Source: Paracoccus cavernae | Lineage (GTDB): Bacteria; Pseudomonadota; Alphaproteobacteria; Rhodobacterales; Rhodobacteraceae | Reading direction: 5' to 3' | Assembly (NCBI GenBank): GCA_030410095.1 | Contig: JAUFRC010000001.1 | Coordinates: 322,501-386,500 of the forward strand | DNA length: 64,000 bases | Part shown: piece after piece, positions 10,623-19,271 of the stretch | How positions within the stretch are numbered: position 1 is the first letter of the stretch | Layout of the letters: every line of letters starts with the position of its first letter | Notes under the pieces: generated by a model | What the model was told of the DNA's origin: nothing | What the model saw: the letters and a program-made list of their open reading frames with translations, nothing else | Databases searched by the model: none | Translations under genes and position numbers: made by a program

Positions 10623-11126
10623 ATGGCGCAGCTAGAGCACTACATTCACAGCGATGAGATCCACCCGATCGACATTGTGGAATCGGTTGCGGCCCATCAC
10701 GACTGGGACTTCGACCGGCTTGCCGACGACCAGATCGCCATGCAGGTCGAGGGGCAGTGGCGCAGCTATTCGCTGACGCTGCAATGGTCGCCTCGCGAAG
10801 AGGTTCTGCGCCTCATCTGCACCTTCGACATGGACCCGCCCTCGCGCCGTCTGCCCGCGCTCTACGAGCTTTTGAACCTCGCCAATGATCAGGTCTGGGA
10901 GGGCGGCTTCGTCTTCTGGCCCGAGCAAAGGCTGATGGTCTGGCGCTACGGCCTTGTTCTTTGCGGCGAATCTCTGGCGGCTCCCGAGCAGATCGACCGC
11001 ATGATCGGCAGCGCGATCAGCAATGCGGAACGCTATTATCCCGCTTTCCAGATGACCTGCTGGGGCGATGCCGCGCCGGTCTCGGCGCTGGACATGGCGA
11101 TGGCCGAGGCCTACGGACGGGCCTGA
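10623..11126 (+). CDS. YbjN domain protein
   Basis: Intact 167-residue soluble protein of the YbjN / type III secretion chaperone-like family, common upstream of proC in Rhodobacterales. Visible features are IVESVAAHHDWDFDRLADDQ, the strand-rich GQWRSYSLTLQWSPREEVLR and WPEQRLMVWRYGLVLCGE. YbjN of E. coli is a regulator-like protein of motility and stress, but the role here is not known. proC begins 23 bases after the stop, so the genes are probably co-transcribed. Confidence 0.85.
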   Translation: MAQLEHYIHSDEIHPIDIVESVAAHHDWDFDRLADDQIAMQVEGQWRSYSLTLQWSPREEVLRLICTFDMDPPSRRLPALYELLNLANDQVWEGGFVFWPEQRLMVWRYGLVLCGESLAAPEQIDRMIGSAISNAERYYPAFQMTCWGDAAPVSALDMAMAEAYGRA

Positions 11127-11149
11127 GTGGGAGCTTAGGGAAGAGAGTC

Positions 11150-11957
11150 ATGGAACTTGCAGGATTGAACGGCCGCGGCCTCGTGCTGGTGGGTTGCGGC
11201 AATATGGGGGCGCGCTGCTTGACGGCTGGCTCGAAGGCGGTCTGGCGCCGGCATCGGTCGGCGTGATCGACCCCAAGCCGCGCGCCGATCTGGCGGAGCG
11301 CGGCATTGCCGTGAACGACGGCCTGCCCGAAGATCCCGCGGTTATGGTCATCGCGGTCAAGCCGCAGATGATGGCCGAAGTGCTGCCGAGCCTTCAGGCG
11401 CGTGCGGGCAAGGATACGCTGGTGCTGACGGTCGCCGCCGGCACCAATATCCCGACCTATGAGGCCGCCTTCCCCAATTCTCCCGTCGTGCGCGCCATGC
11501 CCAATACGCCCGCCGCGATCCGTCAGGGGATTTCGGCGATTGTCGGCAACGGCAAGGCGGGTGATGCTCAAATGGCTCTGGCCGAGATGCTGATGGGCGT
11601 CGTCGGCCCCGTCGTGCGTCTGGAAGGCGAGAGCCAGATGGATGCGGTCACCGGCCTGTCCGGCTCGGGGCCGGGCTATGTCTTCTACCTGATCGAGGCG
11701 ATGACCGAGGCCGGTGTGGCCGAAGGTCTGCCGCGCGAAATGGCGCAGAAGCTTGCCACCGCCACGGTGGCGGGTGCGGGCGCGCTTGCCATGGCCAGCG
11801 CCGAGCAGCCCTCGGTTCTGCGTGATCGTGTGACCTCGCCCAACGGCACCACGGCGGCCGGCCTCTCGCAGCTGATGAACCCCGAGGACGGGCTCGAGCC
11901 CCTGATGCGCCGCACGGTAGCAGCGGCTGCGGCGCGGGTCGGGAACTCGGGAAGTGA
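11150..11957 (+). CDS. proC: Pyrroline-5-carboxylate reductase
   Basis: Last enzyme of proline synthesis, reducing pyrroline-5-carboxylate with NAD(P)H. Dinucleotide-binding LVGCGNMGGALLDGW at the N terminus, VIAVKPQMM, VRAMPNTPAAIRQGI, and the signature GLSGSGPGYVFYLIEAM with VTSPNGTTAAGL near the C terminus. Breaks in GGGGG at 11206-11210 and GGG at 11936-11938 are each repaired by one G, giving about 269 residues ending RELGK. Its TGA overlaps the GTG of the next gene. Confidence 0.94.
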
Positions 11958-12316
11958 GCGAGGTGCCCGCGCAGCTCGCCCCGCAGATCACCTTCGACGA
12001 CTTTTTGGCGGTCGATATCCGCGTCGGCCGGATCGCCCGTGCCGAACCCTATCCCGAGGCGCGTCGTCCCGCGATCAAGCTCTGGATCGATTTCGGGCCA
12101 GAGATCGGCGAGAAGCGCTCTTCGGCGCAGATCACGCATCACTATGACCCCGACGGTCTTGTGGGCAAACAAGTGCTTGCGGTGCTGAACTTTCCGCCGC
12201 GCCAGATCGGCAAATTCGTCTCGGAAGTGCTGGTTTTGGGTCTGCCCGACGCATCGGGCGAGGTCGTCTTGCTGACGCCCGACAAAGACGTCCCGATTGG
12301 GGGGAGGATTTACTGA
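11954..12316 (+). CDS. tRNA-binding domain protein (CsaA/YgjH-like)
   Basis: 120-residue OB-fold protein of the EMAP-II/CsaA family (ITFDDFLAVDIRVGRIARAE, KLWIDFGPEIGEKRSSAQIT, QVLAVLNFPPRQIGKFVSEV). Family members bind tRNA, and Bacillus CsaA was described as an export-related chaperone; the role here is inferred only. Start GTG at 11954 overlaps the proC stop (GTGA), so it is translationally coupled; its own stop overlaps the following dehydrogenase start (TGATG). Confidence 0.88.
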   Translation: MSEVPAQLAPQITFDDFLAVDIRVGRIARAEPYPEARRPAIKLWIDFGPEIGEKRSSAQITHHYDPDGLVGKQVLAVLNFPPRQIGKFVSEVLVLGLPDASGEVVLLTPDKDVPIGGRIY

Positions 12317-13272
12317 TGAAACTACTGGTCACACGCCGCATGACGGCTTCGGCAGAGCGTTCGCTCGCCGCCCGTTTCGATGCCGATTTCGAAGATGTTC
12401 TGGAGGGTCTGAGCGAAGAGCAGGCGGCCCGCGCGCTGCAGGATTACGACCTGATCCTGCCGACGCTTGGCGACCGCTTCACCGCTGCGGCTTTCGCGGC
12501 GGCCAAACCGCTTCGCTGCAAGCTCATCGCCAATTTCGGCGCGGGCTACAACCATATCGACAGCGCGGCCGCGGCGGCCCATGGCGTGCCGGTGACGAAT
12601 ACGCCCGGTGTCGTGACCGATGCCACCGCCGATATCGCGATGACGCTGATCCTCATGGCGGCACGTCGTGCCGGAGAGGGCGAGCGGCTGGTGCGTTCCG
12701 GCGGCTGGACCGGCTGGCAGCCGACCCAGCTTTTGGGCACGCAGGTCAGCGGCAAGACCGTCGGCATCATCGGCATGGGCCGCATCGGCAAGGCGATCGC
12801 GCAGCGCTGCCACTATGGTTTCGGCATGCGCGTGGTCTTCTTCAACCGCTCGCCGGTAACCGCGACTGATTTCCCCGCCGAGCAGATCCCGAACCTGCAC
12901 GACATGCTGGCCGAGGCCGATTTCGCCGTTGTCGCCGTTCCGGGCGGGGCGGGGACGCGCCACCTGATCGGCGCGGCCGAGCTGGACCGGCTGGGGCCGT
13001 CATCGCATCTGATCAATATCGCCCGCGGCGATGTCGTCGAGGAGGCCGCCTTGATCACGGCGCTTGCGGCCGGCAAAATCGCGGGGGCGGGGCTTGATGT
13101 CTACGAGCGCGAGCCTTTGGTTCCCGATGCGCTCAAGGCTTTCGAGAATGTGACGCTTTTGCCGCATCTGGGTACCGCGACCGAAGAGGTCCGCACCGCC
13201 ATGGCGATGCGTGCCATGGCCAATCTCGTGGCTTTCGTCGATGGCCAGCCGCTGCCCGACCGCGTCAACTGA
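12316..13272 (+). CDS. D-2-hydroxyacid dehydrogenase (glyoxylate/hydroxypyruvate reductase type)
   Basis: Intact 318-residue NAD(P)-dependent dehydrogenase. The Rossmann motif IIGMGRIGKAIAQRC lies mid-protein, and the catalytic Arg, Glu and His stand in NIARGDVVEE, DVYEREP and LLPHLGTAT. NFGAGYNHIDSAAAAAHGVP and VTNTPGVVTDATADIAMTLI are typical of the D-glycerate / glyoxylate reductase branch. Last gene of the ybjN-proC-csaA run. The exact hydroxyacid cannot be fixed from sequence. Confidence 0.9.
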   Translation: MKLLVTRRMTASAERSLAARFDADFEDVLEGLSEEQAARALQDYDLILPTLGDRFTAAAFAAAKPLRCKLIANFGAGYNHIDSAAAAAHGVPVTNTPGVVTDATADIAMTLILMAARRAGEGERLVRSGGWTGWQPTQLLGTQVSGKTVGIIGMGRIGKAIAQRCHYGFGMRVVFFNRSPVTATDFPAEQIPNLHDMLAEADFAVVAVPGGAGTRHLIGAAELDRLGPSSHLINIARGDVVEEAALITALAAGKIAGAGLDVYEREPLVPDALKAFENVTLLPHLGTATEEVRTAMAMRAMANLVAFVDGQPLPDRVN

Positions 13273-13330
13273 CAGGGGTTTTCGGGCGCTGATTCTCGGG
13301 CGCGCGGGCCGGATCCGGCTTTCGGCATGC

Positions 13331-13352
13331 AGGGCACCCTTCGGGGTGCCTT
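13331..13352 (+). terminator. Terminator of the proC operon
   Basis: GGCACCC at 13333-13339 pairs with GGGTGCC at 13344-13350 around a TTCG tetraloop, followed by TTCACTTTTG. It lies 60 bases after the dehydrogenase stop. Confidence 0.7.
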
Positions 13353-13629
13353 CACTTTTGCGCACGTTTTCGCGCATGGCCACAATCCCGCGTGAGCGCC
13401 CCTCACAAGAGGGGCTGCGTCGGAAAGTCGCGGATATCCCGTTATTTCCCCGCAATCCTGAATGCGTTTTCGTGTTTGCACATGGGGCTTTTGCCCGAGG
13501 GAGAAATGGAGACAAGCAGTTTTCCCCTCCCGATAGGGTCCGGAAATGGCGGTGTTTTGCTCATCAAGTCTAAATAGCTTTGAGAAAACGAAAATCTGGT
13601 TTAGATTTCAGATAAGACCCAAAGGAAAA

Positions 13630-13652
13630 GGGATACGCTTTTGGCGTATCCC
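13630..13652. terminator. Perfect 9-bp hairpin
   Basis: GGGATACGC at 13630-13638 pairs with GCGTATCCC at 13644-13652 around TTTTG. No run of T follows on the plus strand; on the minus strand the sequence TTTTCCTTT follows, so it could end a minus-strand transcript. Confidence 0.45.
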
Positions 13653-13688
13653 CACAACGTTATACTCATTACGCAGGTATTAACTCTT

Positions 13689-13716
13689 TATACGTCCGGA
13701 AGGTTCCGGGCGTATA
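13689..13716. terminator. 13-bp hairpin with one G-T pair
   Basis: TATACGTCCGGAA at 13689-13701 faces TTCCGGGCGTATA at 13704-13716, complementary except for one G-T pair. Followed on the plus strand by AGCTTATTTTG and on the minus strand by AAGAGTTAATA. It may terminate the minus-strand PhnM-like gene. Confidence 0.45.
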
Positions 13717-13786
13717 AGCTTATTTTGTACGTTCACGAAAAGGTTATGACGTTGCGTCACATTTGCATCACCCTTGTGGTGCAATG

Positions 13787-14920
13787 TCACTCGGCAGCGA
13801 TGGCGTTGAAACCCTCGGTGTTCCAGGCGGCCTTGAAACGCTCGCGCGCGAGGCCCGTAAGATGGGCGAGGCGGCCGGCGCAGATCGTGGCCTCCACCCG
13901 CCGCGTTGCCGCATTGACCACGGCCAGATCGGCGCGTCGCCCGTAATCGAGCGTGCCGCGATCGGCCAGACCCATGATTTCGGCGGGGGTGGCGGAGACC
14001 AGCGGCCAGACGCGGGGCAGATCGGCAAAATCACGACCTGCCAGCGCCAGGGCGCGCGCGCGCGCGCAGGCCAGTTCCCGTCGGACACCAGAGCATTTCC
14101 CAGCCGCGCTTGCAAAGATCGTCGCCCAACCCGTGCTGGCCCGCGCCGATCAGCACGGGATTGCCCATCGCGCGCGAGGCTGCGGCGGCGGAATGGGCGG
14201 CGGGACGGGTGGCAAGGCGTGCGCCGATCATCGAATAGCTTTCGCGGATGTCGCCGCCGCTGTCGTCGAGGCTGCCGTAATGCGCGCCGACCGCATCCAG
14301 CGCCTCGGCGATCCGGCACAGGTGGCGGGGAACCTCATGCGCGCGGGTCTGTGCCGCGCAGAGGGCGCTGCGCAACCGCGCGGCGTCAAGGCCGAGCGTC
14401 GCGGCCTCGGCGGCGAAGGCCACGGGATCGTTGGCCTCGAGCCGGTCGAGCCGGTCGCGGGTATTCTCGAAATACAAAAGCTGCGGCCGGAGCTCGGCGA
14501 TCAGGGCGCTCAGGCGCGGACCCAGATCGCTGCGCGCTGTCTCGACCCGAAGCGCGGGGCGCAGATCGACCGGCCCGCTCGGCTGTGCCAGAGCGCGCAG
14601 CAGCGCCTCGCCCCGTTCGGGGCAATCATGGCCGCCCTGCCATGACCAGCCCGCCGCCAGCCAGCCCGTGGTAACCCCGCTGCTGCCGCCTGACGCTGCG
14701 CCTCCCTCAGGATGCGGGCAGGTGTTTGCGGTCCGGTCAGGGCAGGTGGCAGGGCCATCATGTCGATGATGCCGGGCAGGATCAGGAAGCCGGTCAGATC
14801 GACCGCGGGCAGCGGGCCCTTGCTGATCTTGCCGCGCGCGATCGCGACCGAGCGCTGACGCAGCTCTCCTTCGCGCAAGATGGTGGCGCCGGTCAGGCGG
14901 AGAGGAGGCAGAAACGGCAT
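13787..14920 (-). CDS. PhnM-like amidohydrolase paralogue, metal ligands lost
   Basis: Homologue of PhnM, the diphosphatase of carbon-phosphorus lyase. N terminus LRLTGATILREGELRQRSVA and VDLTGFLILPGIID match the family, as do GVTTGWLAAGWSWQGG, YSMIGARLAT, NALVSDGNWP and VVNAATRRVEATICAGRL. Three breaks (near 14676, 14102 and 14052) are repaired by one base each, giving about 378 residues. The usual HxD after GIID is replaced by MMALPPAL, the His of the GSHDD motif is Leu (GSLDD), LRxExH is LRVETA and GAPNVVRGG is GAGQHGLGD, so it is unlikely to be an active metallohydrolase. No C-P lyase genes are nearby. Start ATG at 14920. Confidence 0.75.
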
Positions 14921-15149
14921 GATGAATCCGCGATGAGGCAATATGGCCAAAATGCCCGCACTCTGTGAAATGCGCGTGACAGGACGGCTAAACATTCGTC
15001 AATCGCGGGAAAATCTGCGGGCGGGCGCTGCCGCATACAGGCCGCGCGCATGCTTGGGGCAGGCCGCGCCCGTCCGCGCTACGGGCTTGACGGCGCGGGC
15101 GCAGGGCTTACGCATGAGGGGCGTTTGACCGCACGAGGATCCCGCACCG

Positions 15150-16218
15150 ATGTTGAAGGCCTATCTCGCATCCGACAAGGCGCTGGTCGCCCTTCCGGAA
15201 AGTCTTGCCGAGGGACCCGACGAGAGCTTCGATCTGGCCAAAGCGGCGTGGATCGACCTGCTCTCGCCCACCGTCGCGGAAATCGAGCAACTCCGCCGAC
15301 TCGGGATCGAGGTTCCGACGCTCGAGGATATGGAGGAGATCGAGGTCTCTAACCGGCTCTATCTCGAGGGGGATACGGCCTATATGACCTGCGTCATCCC
15401 CGGTCAGGCCGTGGCGGGCGGGCCGGTGCAGGGTGAGACCGGCGTGACGGACGGGAGCGCTAGTCCGGCGCAAGGCACGACCGGCGCCGGAGCCGTCGGC
15501 GGGGCACAGCCGGTGTCGCTGCCGGTGACTTTCATCCTCAACGCATCGCGTCTGGTGACCGTGCGCCACCACGAGCCGCGTCCCTTCGTGACCTTCCTCA
15601 TCGCGCGGGGCAAAGCTCCTGCGGGCAGCCTCGCCCGAACGCATCTTCGTCGGTCTTGTCGAGGAAATCGCCGGACGGATGGCGGACCTCCTCGAGGGGG
15701 TGGGGCGCGAACTCGACCATGTTTCGGGCACGCTTCTGGGCAATACCGAGCCTCTGGCCGAAGAGGCCCTGCGCGCCTCGCTTCTGGCGACGGGGCGGAG
15801 CGCTGCGCAGATCAGCCGTGTGCGGCTGTGCCTGATGACGGTGGAGCGGATGCTGGTCTTCCATATCCCGAATATCGAAAAACGCAGCGAGGCGGGCAAG
15901 CTGCGAGCGACGATCACCGCGACGCAGCTCGATATCCACGCGCTCCATGTCCATGCCGAGTTTCTCGAGGGCCGCATCACCCTGACGGTCGATGCGACCA
16001 TGGGGATGATCAACCTGCGCCAGAACGTGACGGTGAAAATCCTCTCGGTCGTGGCGGCGTTGTTCCTGCCGCCGACGCTGATCGCCAGTACCTACGGCAT
16101 GAACTTCCGCCTCATGCCCGAATTGGAATGGAGCTTCGGCTATCCGCTGGCGGTGGGGCTGATGGTGGCCTCGTCGGTGGCAACCTTCCTGATTTTCCGC
16201 TGGAAGAAATGGCTTTGA
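15150..16218 (+). CDS. corA: CorA-family magnesium/divalent cation transporter
   Basis: Membrane channel for Mg2+ (also Co2+, Ni2+). The cytoplasmic N-terminal domain holds WIDLLSPTVAEIEQLRRLGI; the C terminus has two membrane helices with the CorA signature YGMNF in LIASTYGMNFRLMPELEW, ending KKWL. Between residues about 88 and 122 there is a Gly/Ala/Thr/Ser-rich insert (from VAGGPVQGETGV) not usual for CorA. One break in the GGGG at 15607-15610 is repaired by one G (IARGAKLLRAASPERIFVG), giving about 356 residues. Confidence 0.9.
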
Positions 16219-16250
16219 CGGGCTGAACGCCGCGCGTCCTGTGCCCCGAT

Positions 16251-16968
16251 TTAACCGGCGCCGGCTTCGAGCGGGAATTCCTCGATCAGGCGGAAATGCT
16301 TGTCCGGCCCTTCGGCCACCAAAGCAATTGCCGCGACCGGCATCGGGCGCGCCAGAAGCGGGGCGAGTTCGGGCTCGAAAGCCTGTGCGAGTGTCGCGCC
16401 TTCCTGCTCGGTAATCGCGCCGCTGAGCGTCAGGTGGTAGTGGAAGAGATCGAGCACATGGGGATAGCCCCAACGGTCGAGATGCTCGCGTGCGGTGGGC
16501 GAGAGGCGCTCGGGGTGGCGGCGGGCGCGGTCTTGTTCGGACAGGGGCGCGCGGAAGTCGTCGAGACCGGTGACCAGCGCGGCCTCGAGCGCCATCAGCT
16601 CGGGCGGCTGGACCAGCGGGCGCAAGGCGAGAAAGCCCCAATCCCAATTCAGCGCCATCTCCATCGCGAAACCCGTATTGGTGGCTGCGATCTCGCCAAG
16701 GCGCGCGCAATTCAACGAGGCTGCGCCCCTCGGCCAGATGCATCGGCGCCTTCATCGTCGCGTGAAAACCGTAGCGGCGCGGCGTTGCGGTCAATTCGCC
16801 CTGGGTGCGCGGAAGCGCCGCACCATTGCGCCGCGGAGGCGTTTCTCCCTTTGGTTGCACATCCGAAACGGCAGTCGCGTCATGGCGTTTGCGCGCATCC
16901 CAGCCTAGCCATGCGCTTCCCCAGTGCCCAAGATCGCCCTGCGGCAGATGGTAGACGGCGTAGCGCAT
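16251..16968 (-). CDS. DUF1045 putative phosphonate-metabolism protein (2H phosphoesterase)
   Basis: Family DUF1045/TIGR03223 proteins accompany phosphonate operons and share the two-histidine phosphoesterase fold. Both motifs are visible: YGFHATMKAP and FHYHLTLSG. The start RYAVYHLPQGDLGHWGSAWL is typical. The frame breaks near 16700-16712 in a GC repeat; here the shift equals one extra base or two missing bases. The repaired protein has about 239 residues. It is on the same strand as the PhnM-like gene but separated from it by corA on the other strand. Substrate unknown; a cyclic phosphate or ribosyl-bisphosphate step is inferred from the family. Confidence 0.78.
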
Positions 16969-17077
16969 TTTCTTCTCCGATTCGTGAGCAAATTGGGTTT
17001 CAAGAACGCGCACGCTCTTGTGATGGTGTTAACCACTTCCTATCTGAGCCTGAAACAAAAGTCTCAGAGGAAGACAG

Positions 17078-18141
17078 ATGAGATCAACCGTCAGCTATAT
17101 GAAATGGCCGTTCATCGTGACGGCCATAGGCCTCCTACTTTCTGCATTTATCGGATGGGAATACGAAAAGACGGTTGGCGGAGCGCTGTCCTTCTTCTCA
17201 TTGCGGCCATTCTGGCCGTTCTGGAAATTTCGCTCAGCTTCGATAACGCGATCGTGAACGCGCAGAAGCTCAAGAACATGACCCCCGAGTGGCAGCACCG
17301 CTTCCTGACCTGGGGTATCGTCATCGCCGTCTTCGGGATGCGGATTGTCTTCCCGCTCCTGATCGTGGTTGTGGCTGCCAATCTCGGCCCTTGGGAGGCG
17401 ATCAAGCTCGCCGCGACCGAGCCCGACCAATACTCCCACATCATCCACGAGGCCCATCTGCCCATCGCGGCATTCGGCGGCGCCTTCCTGATGCTGGTCG
17501 CCCTGCGCTACTTCTTCGACGAAGCCAAAGAGGTCGACTGGATCCGCGGCGTCGAAACCGGCCTGCGCAAAGTCGGCGAGATCCGCGGCATGGAGGTCGG
17601 CTTCGTGCTCATCTCGATGCTGATCGTGCTGCACTTCTTGCCCGCCGAGAAAGAGCACACCTTCGTCATCGCCGCGATCTGGGGCGTTGTGACCTATCTG
17701 GTGGTCGATGCTTTGGGCCATGTGCTTGACCGCTGGGGCGGCAAATCCTCGAACGGGGATATCGCCAAAGCGGGTCTGGGCGGCTTTCTTTACCTCGAAG
17801 TGCTCGATGCTTCTTTCAGCTTCGACGGCGTGATCGGGGCTTTCGCGCTGACGCAGAACCTCTTTCTGATCGCCATCGGTCTGGGCATCGGCGCGATGTA
17901 TGTACGCTCGATGACCGTGATGCTGGTCGAGCGCGGCACTTTGGCCGAGTTCCGTTACCTCGAGCATGGCGCTTTCTGGTCGATCTTCTCGCTGGCGATC
18001 ATCATGTTCGTCCAGACGCTGCATCCGGTTCCGGAATATATCACCGGCCTTCTGGGCGCGGGCTTTATCGCGGTGGCCTTCTTCAACTCGCTCGCCTGGC
18101 GCCGCAAGCACCCGGGCGAAGGCGACGCCCATATCGACTAA
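17078..18141 (+). CDS. TerC-like integral membrane protein, DUF475 family
   Basis: Polytopic membrane protein of the TerC/DUF475 group. Two acidic membrane motifs typical of TerC are present, EISLSFDNAIVNAQKL and DASFSFDGVIGAFALT, with several other hydrophobic segments and a short hydrophobic N terminus (MRSTVSYMKWPFIVTAIGLL). TerC relatives have been linked to metal-ion handling (tellurite, manganese); function here is inferred. One break near 17198 is repaired by one C (LSFFLIAAILAVLEISLS), giving about 354 residues. Start ATG at 17078 follows CAGAGGAAG. Confidence 0.85.
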
Positions 18142-18168
18142 GCCACGGGAGACCCCCGCAAGGCAAGG

Positions 18169-18194
18169 AAAAGCCCCGCTTTTGCGGGGCTTTT
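18169..18194. terminator. Rho-independent terminator
   Basis: AAAAGCCCCGC at 18169-18179 pairs with GCGGGGCTTTT at 18184-18194 around TTTT. Symmetrical tails allow use by both the DUF475 gene and the convergent YjhX-like gene. Confidence 0.9.
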
Positions 18195-18220
18195 CTATAT
18201 CGGCCTCGGGGCGGAAAAGC

Positions 18221-18472
18221 TTAGCTTTTGCGGGCCTGCGAGAGGGCTGCCACGCCGGATTTGGTGATGCGGTAGGGGCCGCCCGCCTGCGAGGCGATCA
18301 TCTTCTTTTGGCGAAGCCGGTCGAATTCGCGCAGCCCGTAGCCGTCGAGAAACCATCCTTCGCGGGTGATGAAATAGACGTCGACGACCTGTTTGCCGTC
18401 CTTCTCCACGGTGATGCAGCCGCCAAAGGACAGCATTTCCAGCGCTCTGCGCTCGGTTTTCGAGATATTCAT
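18221..18472 (-). CDS. YjhX-family protein (UPF0386, toxin-like)
   Basis: 83-residue protein starting MNISKTERRALEMLSFGGCI, with VYFITREGWFLDGYGLREFD and MIASQAGGPYRITKSGVAAL, the pattern of the YjhX/UPF0386 family. E. coli YjhX was listed as a toxin of the YjhX-YjhQ pair (topoisomerase I inhibition). No YjhQ-like acetyltransferase lies next to it, so a toxin-antitoxin role is not supported by context; it looks like a small winged-helix DNA-binding protein. The ATG at 18472 is chosen because the family begins MNISK. Confidence 0.8.
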   Translation of the reverse strand: MNISKTERRALEMLSFGGCITVEKDGKQVVDVYFITREGWFLDGYGLREFDRLRQKKMIASQAGGPYRITKSGVAALSQARKS

Positions 18473-18793
18473 GATATAGGTCCACTGTCCGGGCCAAAGC
18501 CCGGTTGTCATCGGAGAAGCAAGCATGCGCTTGCTCGCTGGGGGCGATGACGGCCTCGGTCCGCGCTAGGCGCGAAGCGAGGCTTTAGACAGATGCACAG
18601 CGGAATGTTTTCATGCGGCGAGGATAGGGGCAGGCGCGTCTTGCGTCAATCTTTGCGCGGCTCGGGGCCGATCCCGCCTCAGCCAGGAGCCGCTTGCGAT
18701 AGCGATTGCCGTTCCGCTTGCGAGCGGGCATCTTTGCCGCGCTTCGGGTGTCATCCTGCCGGAAGTGCTTGCGAAAAATGGTCGACATCTGCC
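18473..18793. other. 321-base intergenic region with two tandem hairpins
   Basis: CCGGGC at 18489-18494 pairs with GCCCGG at 18499-18504 (loop CAAA), and AGCAAGC at 18518-18524 pairs with GCTTGCT at 18529-18535 (loop ATGC). Both lie just upstream of the YjhX-like start and in its probable leader or promoter. The remaining sequence shows no gene I recognise. Confidence 0.5.
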
Positions 18794-19198
18794 GTGACAG
18801 GACGTTCTCTTGCTCTGCTCTTCTTGCTGGTCGCGGGTCTTCCGGCGGCGGCTTTCGTGATGCGGGCGAGCCTCTTTTCCGGCTATTCGTCCGATCTGGC
18901 CCGTGACGCCGACCGTCTCGGGATCTATCTGGCGGCGAAAGAGCAATGCGGGTTCAGATCCGCGCCCGGCGATGTCGCTTTCGTCTCGGGCCCTTCGGAT
19001 TTTCACGAACCGACCCGCGCGGCTTTCGACAATGCCGTCTCGGAAGCCCGTCACGAGGAAAGGATGCAGCTTGCCGCCTTGTCCGAAGACGGGCTTGCCG
19101 ATTACTGCGCCGCCACTGTCGCGCGCTACAGCGCACCGCAGGGCGAGGTGGTGGTCGAGGTGACGGTTCCGCCCGTGCCGCGTCCCGAACGCCGTTAG
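18794..19198 (+). CDS. Hypothetical protein with N-terminal membrane anchor or signal
   Basis: 134 codons from a GTG at 18794: VTGRSLALLFLLVAGLPAAA is a hydrophobic signal or anchor, followed by a soluble, charged region (DLARDADRLGIYLAAKEQCG, EDGLADYCAATVARYSA) and a Val/Pro-rich end. Third-position G/C preference fits a real gene. An ATG at codon 23 would remove the signal and is less likely. I do not recognise the family. It is convergent with the aminopeptidase gene. Confidence 0.5.
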   Translation: MTGRSLALLFLLVAGLPAAAFVMRASLFSGYSSDLARDADRLGIYLAAKEQCGFRSAPGDVAFVSGPSDFHEPTRAAFDNAVSEARHEERMQLAALSEDGLADYCAATVARYSAPQGEVVVEVTVPPVPRPERR

Positions 19199-19271
19199 GG
19201 GCGGTCGTGGTAGCTGGAGAGGTGCCATCCCGCCGCGAAAGCCGCGGAATGGCCGGAGGCGAAGCCCCGCT

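Larger units (their letters stand above)
13273..13786. other. 514-base gene-free, AT-richer region with three hairpins
   Basis: It lies between two convergent genes. After the first terminator the sequence becomes clearly richer in A and T than its surroundings (13550-13760) and no ORF in any frame resembles a protein. It carries the two further hairpins listed below. I cannot tell whether it encodes a small RNA. Confidence 0.5.

Noticed and set aside
14041..14067. GC dinucleotide run inside the PhnM-like gene as a phase-variable repeat
   Set aside because: It is short, codes Ala-Arg repeats in frame, and the frame change there fits the same one-base loss seen everywhere else.
18585..18788. 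Basic 67-codon minus-strand ORF between the YjhX-like gene and the signal-bearing hypothetical gene
   Set aside because: Arg/Lys-rich and without a ribosome site or known family; too weak to call as a gene.
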